6,448 nucleotides of DNA from Actinomycetota bacterium (lineage in GTDB: Bacteria > Actinomycetota > Acidimicrobiia > Actinomarinales > Actinomarinaceae): the NCBI GenBank assembly GCA_002724835.1, contig PBPX01000058.1, positions 1 through 6,448 of the forward strand, given 5' to 3'. Of this stretch, positions 1 through 4,796 are shown piece after piece (position 1 is the first letter of the stretch; every line of letters starts with the position of its first letter). A program made the translations under genes and the position numbers. Below the pieces are notes generated by a model. It saw only the letters and a program-made list of their open reading frames with translations. It did not search any database and was not told the origin of the DNA.

Positions 1-1260
1 CCTAGGTGGTTGCAACAGGGAGTTTTAACTTGGAACAAAGCATCTCTTGAATTAGAGAATGGTTCCAAAATTATTGCTGCATCTACATCTGCTTCTGCGG
101 TTCGTGGTGGATCTTACAACATTATATTCCTAGACGAGTTTGCGTTCGTTGCAAACCATTTAGCAGATCAGTTCTTTAGTTCGGTTTATCCTACTATTTC
201 ATCTGGTCAAAAAACCAAAGTTATAATTGTTTCTACCCCTCACGGGATGAATCACTTCTATAAACTTTGGCATGATGCTGAACGAGAGAAGAATGAATAT
301 ATTCCTACAGAGGTTAATTGGTGGGATGTTCCAGGTCGAGACGAGGTTTGGAAGGAACAAACTATTGCAAACACTTCGGAACAACAATTCCGTGTTGAGT
401 TTGAATGCGAATTCTTAGGATCTGTTGATACTTTGATTAGTCCTAATAAATTAAGGAATTTGGTTTATGAAGCACCTAAGATAAGTAGTAAAGGATTGGA
501 TGTATATGAAGATGTTAAACCAGATCATAATTATGTTATTACTGTTGACGTTGCTCGTGGTGTAGGTAATGACTACTCTGCATTTACTGTTGTTGATATA
601 ACAACCTTCCCACATCAATTGGTGGCAAAGTATAGGAATAATGAAATTAAACCTATGCTGTTCCCCTCAATAATCCACGATATTGCTAGAAATTATAATA
701 TGGCATATATCTTGTGTGAGGTTAATGATGTAGGAGATCAAGTTGCTTCTATTCTTAATTACGATTTGGAATATGAGAATGTTCTTATGTGTTCTATGAG
801 AGGTAGAGCAGGTCAAGTTGTAGGTCAGGGATTCTCTGGTAAGAAGACTCAACTTGGAGTTAAGATGTCCAAGACGGTTAAAAAGGTTGGGTGTTTAAAC
901 TTAAAGACTTTAATAGAATCTGATAAGATTATATTTAAAGATTATGAGATCATTAGTGAACTAACTACTTTTATTGAGAAAAGAAACTCATTTGAGGCAG
1001 AAGATGGGTGTAATGATGACCTAGCAATGTGTCTTGTCATATATGCATGGTTAGTAGAACAAGATTATTTTAAAGAGATTACTGATCAGGATGTTCGGAA
1101 GAGATTATATGAAGAGCAAAAAAACCAAATAGAACAAGATATGGCTCCATTTGGTTTTATTGAGAATGGATTGGATGAAGAGAGTTTTGTAGACTCTACT
1201 GGGGACAGATGGTATACCGATGAGTATGGTGATATGTCTTACATGTGGGATTATAGGTAG
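1..1260 (+). CDS. 17: Terminase large subunit (gp17-like), 5'-truncated by the window
   Basis: This is the packaging motor ATPase/nuclease of a T4-like phage. It docks on the portal, hydrolyses ATP to pump DNA into the prohead and cuts the concatemer. The reading frame is open to base 1 (codons for P-R-W precede the TTG at 10), so the true start lies upstream; about 210 N-terminal residues, including Walker A, are missing relative to T4 gp17 (610 aa). Counting from the codon at 10 as residue 1: Walker B is IIFLDE (38-43, D42 and catalytic E43), and the coupling motif is VSTP (74-77). The RNase H-fold nuclease acidic residues are D180 in VITVDVARG, E237 in ILCEVND and D336/D337 in GCNDDLAM, matching T4 D401, E458 and D542. 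All expected catalytic residues in the visible part are present, so it looks functional. The C-terminus (about 374-416) is acidic and aromatic. It ends with TAG, 71 bases before the sheath gene. The family call is very secure. Confidence 0.97.
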   Translation, partial: PRWLQQGVLTWNKASLELENGSKIIAASTSASAVRGGSYNIIFLDEFAFVANHLADQFFSSVYPTISSGQKTKVIIVSTPHGMNHFYKLWHDAEREKNEYIPTEVNWWDVPGRDEVWKEQTIANTSEQQFRVEFECEFLGSVDTLISPNKLRNLVYEAPKISSKGLDVYEDVKPDHNYVITVDVARGVGNDYSAFTVVDITTFPHQLVAKYRNNEIKPMLFPSIIHDIARNYNMAYILCEVNDVGDQVASILNYDLEYENVLMCSMRGRAGQVVGQGFSGKKTQLGVKMSKTVKKVGCLNLKTLIESDKIIFKDYEIISELTTFIEKRNSFEAEDGCNDDLAMCLVIYAWLVEQDYFKEITDQDVRKRLYEEQKNQIEQDMAPFGFIENGLDEESFVDSTGDRWYTDEYGDMSYMWDYR

Positions 1261-1284
1261 GAACCCCTTCTAAAGTTATATTTT

Positions 1285-1292
1285 AATAAATA
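1285..1292 (+). promoter_or_regulatory. Late-promoter-like box AATAAATA upstream of the sheath gene
   Basis: The octamer AATAAATA lies in the 71-base gap between terminase and sheath, 39 bases before the sheath ATG. T4 late promoters consist essentially of a TATAAATA -10 box recognised by the phage sigma factor gp55; in marine T4-like cyanophages the reported form is NATAAATA, which this matches exactly. Transcription would be expected to begin a few bases after the box, around 1298-1300. The same octamer recurs before the portal gene. The match is short and in AT-rich DNA, so its position in one of the few non-coding gaps is the main support. Confidence 0.6.
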
Positions 1293-1318
1293 TCTCTAGA
1301 ACAAAACTGAGAATTTTT

Positions 1319-1322
1319 GGAG
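1319..1322 (+). promoter_or_regulatory. Ribosome binding site of the sheath gene (GGAG)
   Basis: GGAG is followed by nine bases and then the ATG at 1332. It supports that ATG as the start of the sheath gene. The protein from this point begins MATPQLSPGVLTRE, which aligns well with the MTLLSPGIELKE start of T4 gp18. Confidence 0.75.
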
Positions 1323-1331
1323 ACATAGAAC

Positions 1332-4127
1332 ATGGCCACTCCTCAATTATCTCCTGGTGTACTGACTAGAGAAGTTGACTTAACGGTAGGTAGAGCGGAA
1401 AACGTTCTTGACAATATTGGAGGTATTGCTGGACCTTTTGAAATTGGTCCCGTATTAGAACCTATTAATATTGCTACAGAGCAAGATCTGATTACCACAT
1501 TCGGTAAGCCTTACGATGATGATGCCCAGTATGAATACTGGATGTCAGCGTCACAATACCTCTCCTATGGTGGTGTGCTTAAGGTAATACGTACCGATGA
1601 CGATAACCTCGCAAACTCAAACGTTGGTGTAGGTACTTCTTCGATAGCAGGTACAAAGATTAAGAACTTTGACGACTATAACACTAATTACATAGATGCA
1701 GCGTCGAACTTCCTATATGCAGCAAAAAACCCAGGACGGTGGGGAAATTCTCTAAAGGTTTGTTATATTGATGACTTAGGAGACCAGATCATTGGTATTG
1801 CAACAACTTCAGTAACCGATATGGGTGCTCAAGTTGGATACGGTGTAACGGTTGACATTAGTGGTCAAATAATTCCTGGTGCAGGAAGCACTTCTGTCTT
1901 CCAAGGTTATCTTAAGGGTGTTATCACTCAAATAGTTAACGCTCCAGAAACGTCATTTAGTTCATTAACGGTCAAAATACGATCCAGGGTATCTACTGGT
2001 GGCACGGAACCTGGAAAGGAAACATATGTAAACTATGCAGAAAATAGTGCATATGCTTCGTTCTTAAAAGACCAAAGATTAACGATTCTCGACTCTGACG
2101 GCGATGTAATGTCACCCGAAGACTCGATTCAAAGTATTGGAATAACCACTTCATCTCAGATTAATGGTCAACAAGACCAATCTTATATTGGAGTTGGTGG
2201 TACTACTAACGGCGGTGGTGCTGATGCTACATTCACTATTACAAGAAACAGTACAGATGGTGGTGTTGCTTCTGCAGTTATTGTAAATGCTGGTGTTGGA
2301 TACACTGTAACTGATACAGTCTCCATTGCTGGTACATACGTTGGTGGTTATGATCTAAATCAAGGTAAGATTAATACAGTTGGACTTACATCTTCAACTA
2401 CTGTTCCATCTGCTTCTAGTGGTACTTACACTAACCTAACAGGTACAAGTGCTGAAGGTACAGGAGCAGTCTTTACAGTATTCCGAGATGCAACTGGTGG
2501 TATTGGAACTGTATCATTAACAAATCCTGGCGAAGCATATGGTGTTGGAACAACCATTACCATTAACGGTGCAGGAATTGGTGGTACATCAATTACTGAC
2601 GACATCAAACTAAACACAGTATCTCTTAGAGATGATAAGGTTGTTGTTTCTGTTGAAGGAACAAACTCCAGAGTATTAGTTGCTGGTGTTGATGATTGGT
2701 ACAATAACCAAACCCTTGGATTAGATAACTCTAAAGTATTCTGGCGAAGCATTGCTCCTAAACCTGGAACCTCAAACTACACAGCACAGCGAGGTGGTAG
2801 GAACGATGAACTTCACGTTGTTATTGTTGACGATGCTGGTACTCTAACTGGTATCCGAGGTAATATTCTAGAGAAGCATCTGAACCTATCTAAGGCAACT
2901 GATGCTGTATCTGAAGCAAATGCACCACAGAAGACATGGTACAAGTCTTATCTTGCCAACTTCTCGAATTACATCTATGCAGGTGCTAACCAAGGACAAG
3001 GTAACGATACCTTCCATAATACATTCCCTACTGGAACTTACTTTAATAAGTCTAGTGGAGCATTAGTTTATGGGGATTCGGATCAACCAACTGTATGGTA
3101 TGCACTAACTCAAAACTCCACACGCTGGAACAGAGTTGCTAAAGATAATACATTTAGTTCTGTTGGTCAGGTAACATACTCACTAACAAACGGTGAGAAT
3201 TACACTTCTGCTGGTGGACTTAAGGCAGAATTGGGAGATCTAATTACTGCTTATAACCTCTTCGATAATAAAGATGAGGTTCAGGTTGATTACCTATTGA
3301 TGGGACCTTCCTGTAATTCTCTCAATGATACTCAGGCAAAAGCAAACAAACTAATTGGTATTGCTGAGTCTAGAAAAGATTGTGTGACTGTTATCTCACC
3401 ACACAAAGGAACAGTAGTTAACATTACTGACCCAATCGTTCAAACTAGTAACATAGTTGAGTTCTTTGGACCACTAAGTTCTTCTTCTTATGCAATCTTT
3501 GACAGTGGTTACAAGTATACTTACGATAGGTTCAATAACAAGTTCCGTTACCTTCCATGCAACCCAGATATTGCTGGATTGATGTGTCGTACAAACCTAG
3601 TTGCTTATCCTTGGTTCTCACCTGCTGGACAGCAGCGTGGTGTAATTAAGAATGCAATTAAACTTGCATACAACCCAACGAAAGCACAAAGAGACATTCT
3701 TTACTCCTCACGTATTAACTCAATAATTAATACACCTGGAACTGGAATTATTCTCTTCGGTGATAAGACTGCATTAGCATATGCTTCCGCATTTGATAGA
3801 ATTAACGTTCGTCGTTTATTCTTGACAGTTGAGCAAGCACTTGAAAGAGCAGCACAGGCACAACTCTTCGAGTTTAACGATCAGGTAACGAGGGCAAACT
3901 TCGTTAACATCGTTGAACCATACCTACGTGATGTTCAAGCAAAACGTGGTATTTACGATTATCTGGTTATTTGTGATGAGACAAACAACACTCCAGACAT
4001 AATTGATAATAATGAATTCCGAGCAGACATCTTCCTGAAGCCTGCGAAGTCGATCAACTACATCACCCTGACCTTCGTTGCTACACGTACTGGTGTTAGC
4101 TTTGAAGAAGTCGCTGGTAGAGTTTGA
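1332..4127 (+). CDS. 18: Contractile tail sheath protein (gp18-like), enlarged
   Basis: The sheath subunit polymerises as stacked hexamer rings around the tail tube and contracts to drive the tube through the host envelope. The N-terminus has the sheath signature LSPGVLTREVD (6-16) and GGIAGPFEIGPV (30-41), then FGKPYDDDAQYEYW (57-70) and NPGRWGNSLKV (133-143), a motif common to phage sheath proteins. The conserved C-terminal core includes LAYNPTKAQRDILY (778-791), ILFGDKTA (807-814), FDRINVRRLF (821-830), CDETNNTPDIIDNNEF (881-896) and KSINYITLTFVATRTG (906-921), closely matching T4 gp18. At 931 aa it is about 270 residues longer than T4 gp18 (659 aa). Part of the excess is a Gly/Thr-rich central region (about 289-418) with two degenerate repeats. 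The start ATG has a GGAG nine bases upstream; the stop is TGA, 39 bases before the tube gene. Base use in the middle differs from the ends (far fewer CpG). Confidence 0.97.
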   Translation: MATPQLSPGVLTREVDLTVGRAENVLDNIGGIAGPFEIGPVLEPINIATEQDLITTFGKPYDDDAQYEYWMSASQYLSYGGVLKVIRTDDDNLANSNVGVGTSSIAGTKIKNFDDYNTNYIDAASNFLYAAKNPGRWGNSLKVCYIDDLGDQIIGIATTSVTDMGAQVGYGVTVDISGQIIPGAGSTSVFQGYLKGVITQIVNAPETSFSSLTVKIRSRVSTGGTEPGKETYVNYAENSAYASFLKDQRLTILDSDGDVMSPEDSIQSIGITTSSQINGQQDQSYIGVGGTTNGGGADATFTITRNSTDGGVASAVIVNAGVGYTVTDTVSIAGTYVGGYDLNQGKINTVGLTSSTTVPSASSGTYTNLTGTSAEGTGAVFTVFRDATGGIGTVSLTNPGEAYGVGTTITINGAGIGGTSITDDIKLNTVSLRDDKVVVSVEGTNSRVLVAGVDDWYNNQTLGLDNSKVFWRSIAPKPGTSNYTAQRGGRNDELHVVIVDDAGTLTGIRGNILEKHLNLSKATDAVSEANAPQKTWYKSYLANFSNYIYAGANQGQGNDTFHNTFPTGTYFNKSSGALVYGDSDQPTVWYALTQNSTRWNRVAKDNTFSSVGQVTYSLTNGENYTSAGGLKAELGDLITAYNLFDNKDEVQVDYLLMGPSCNSLNDTQAKANKLIGIAESRKDCVTVISPHKGTVVNITDPIVQTSNIVEFFGPLSSSSYAIFDSGYKYTYDRFNNKFRYLPCNPDIAGLMCRTNLVAYPWFSPAGQQRGVIKNAIKLAYNPTKAQRDILYSSRINSIINTPGTGIILFGDKTALAYASAFDRINVRRLFLTVEQALERAAQAQLFEFNDQVTRANFVNIVEPYLRDVQAKRGIYDYLVICDETNNTPDIIDNNEFRADIFLKPAKSINYITLTFVATRTGVSFEEVAGRV
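2217..2348 (+). repeat. Sheath central repeat, copy A (protein-level repeat)
   Basis: This encodes sheath residues 296-339. The pattern is small residues, then ATFTITR, a Gly turn, an SAVIVNAG strand, GYTVTDTVSI and a final YVGG. It aligns with copy B (376-418) at roughly 16 of 43 positions by eye, sharing F-T-x-x-R, N-x-G, Y-x-V, T-x-x-I-x-G and GG. The alternating hydrophobic/polar pattern suggests beta strands. Similar 'GYxVGDxxTI' units are, as I recall, frequent in marine T4-like phage virion proteins, and T4 gp18 has a single similar stretch (SNYAVGDKITV). This is a protein-level similarity, not a direct DNA repeat. Confidence 0.6.
2457..2585 (+). repeat. Sheath central repeat, copy B (protein-level repeat)
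   Basis: This encodes sheath residues 376-418, with AVFTVFRDATGG, GTVSLTNPG, AYGVGTTITING and a final GIGG. It aligns with copy A with one single-residue gap. The two copies are separated by about 36 residues rich in Ser, Thr and Gly (340-375). The divergence between copies suggests an old duplication or independent acquisition of two related units rather than a recent tandem duplication. Confidence 0.6.
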
Positions 4128-4147
4128 TACTGATTGATTAAATAACT

Positions 4148-4154
4148 AAGGAGG
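4148..4154 (+). promoter_or_regulatory. Strong Shine-Dalgarno of the tail tube gene (AAGGAGG)
   Basis: AAGGAGG is a near-perfect anti-16S complement located 12 bases before the ATG at 4167, in the 39-base gap after the sheath stop. It is the strongest ribosome binding site in the window. That fits a very abundant virion protein, since tube and sheath subunits are needed in equal, high numbers. Confidence 0.85.
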
Positions 4155-4166
4155 ATTCTAACCAAA

Positions 4167-4766
4167 ATGGCAAGAGAAATCAGGACTATCACCGACTTTA
4201 AGGCAAAACTTTTAGGCGGTGCAGCAAGACCAAATTTATTTGAAGTATCAATTCCAACATTCCCATCATTCGTATCTGGATGGGATGATGATACCTTCAG
4301 TTTTTTGTGTAAGGCAGCAGCATTACCTGCTTCTAATATTGCACAAATTGACGTTCCGTTTAGAGGTCGTATTCTAAAGGTTGCTGGAGACAGAACCTTC
4401 GATACTTGGACTACAACCATCATTAATGATGAGGACTTCAAACTAAGAACATCATTTGAGCAGTGGATGAATCAGATCAGTAAGTTGGATAACAACACTG
4501 GTGCTACTAACCCTTCTTCATACATGACCGATGCTTACGTGTATCAGTTAGGTAGAGGACAATCAAGATTCTCTACAGAAAACGCTGATGCAGATAGCGT
4601 ACAACCTCTAAGGACTTATAAGTTCTTCGATATATTCCCAACCAATGTATCTCAGATAGATCTATCATACGATACTTCTGATACCATTGAGGAATATACA
4701 GTTGAATTCCAAGTACAGTACTGGCAAGCAGAGGCTACTGACCAAACTGGTATTGCTGTGGTATAA
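4167..4766 (+). CDS. 19: Tail tube protein (gp19-like)
   Basis: This is the major tail tube subunit. It forms stacked hexamer rings that make the inner conduit for DNA, with the sheath assembling on its outside. Key segments matching T4 gp19 are ARPNLFEVSIP (20-30), FLCKAAALPASNI (46-58), the strongly conserved KVAGDRTFDTWTTTIINDEDF (71-91), FDIFPTNVSQIDLSYDTSD (154-172) and the last strand YTVEFQVQYWQ (177-187). The protein is 199 aa versus 163 in T4. The extra length lies in a longer N-terminus, the PTFPSFVSGWDDD loop (30-42), a loop around 107-146 and a 12-residue C-terminal tail. The start ATG is set by a strong AAGGAGG; the stop is TAA. It follows the sheath gene by 39 bases in the standard 18-19-20 order, and a late-promoter-like box overlaps its stop codon. 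Confidence 0.97.
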   Translation: MAREIRTITDFKAKLLGGAARPNLFEVSIPTFPSFVSGWDDDTFSFLCKAAALPASNIAQIDVPFRGRILKVAGDRTFDTWTTTIINDEDFKLRTSFEQWMNQISKLDNNTGATNPSSYMTDAYVYQLGRGQSRFSTENADADSVQPLRTYKFFDIFPTNVSQIDLSYDTSDTIEEYTVEFQVQYWQAEATDQTGIAVV

Positions 4767-4772
4767 TAAATA
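4765..4772 (+). promoter_or_regulatory. Late-promoter-like box AATAAATA upstream of the portal gene
   Basis: This is identical to the octamer before the sheath gene. It overlaps the last two bases of the tube gene stop codon and ends 24 bases before the portal ATG at 4797. It matches the NATAAATA late promoter form reported for marine T4-like phages. Initiation a few bases downstream would give a very short 5' leader of roughly 18 bases. Two identical boxes in two of only three intergenic gaps strengthen each other. Confidence 0.6.
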
Positions 4773-4796
4773 GATACACAGTATTAAGACAATATA

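Noticed and set aside
10..12. TTG at 10 as a start codon for the terminase
   Set aside because: The frame is open upstream to base 1 and the protein lacks Walker A; homology to gp17 shows the gene continues upstream of the window.
199..387. Antisense open frame within the terminase gene
   Set aside because: It lies wholly opposite a strongly conserved gp17 coding region and has no recognisable domain; a shadow frame.
667..852. Antisense open frame in the terminase nuclease region
   Set aside because: It lies opposite the conserved nuclease domain, is short and shows no known motif; a shadow frame.
1261..1331. Transcription terminator between terminase and sheath
   Set aside because: I looked for a GC-rich hairpin followed by a T run here and found none convincing; the gap is AT-rich with only the promoter-like box and ribosome binding site.
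2426..2752. Antisense open frame of 108 codons opposite the sheath repeat region
   Set aside because: The Pro/Val/Thr-rich sequence is what the reverse complement of Gly/Thr-rich coding gives; no supporting signal.
4137..4144. ATTAAATA as a third late promoter before the tube gene
   Set aside because: It has a mismatch to NATAAATA at a core position and such strings are expected by chance in AT-rich DNA; co-transcription with the sheath gene plus a strong ribosome binding site explains tube expression.
4058..4441. Antisense open frame spanning the sheath/tube junction
   Set aside because: It overlaps two conserved structural genes and the strong tube ribosome binding site; no domain is recognised.
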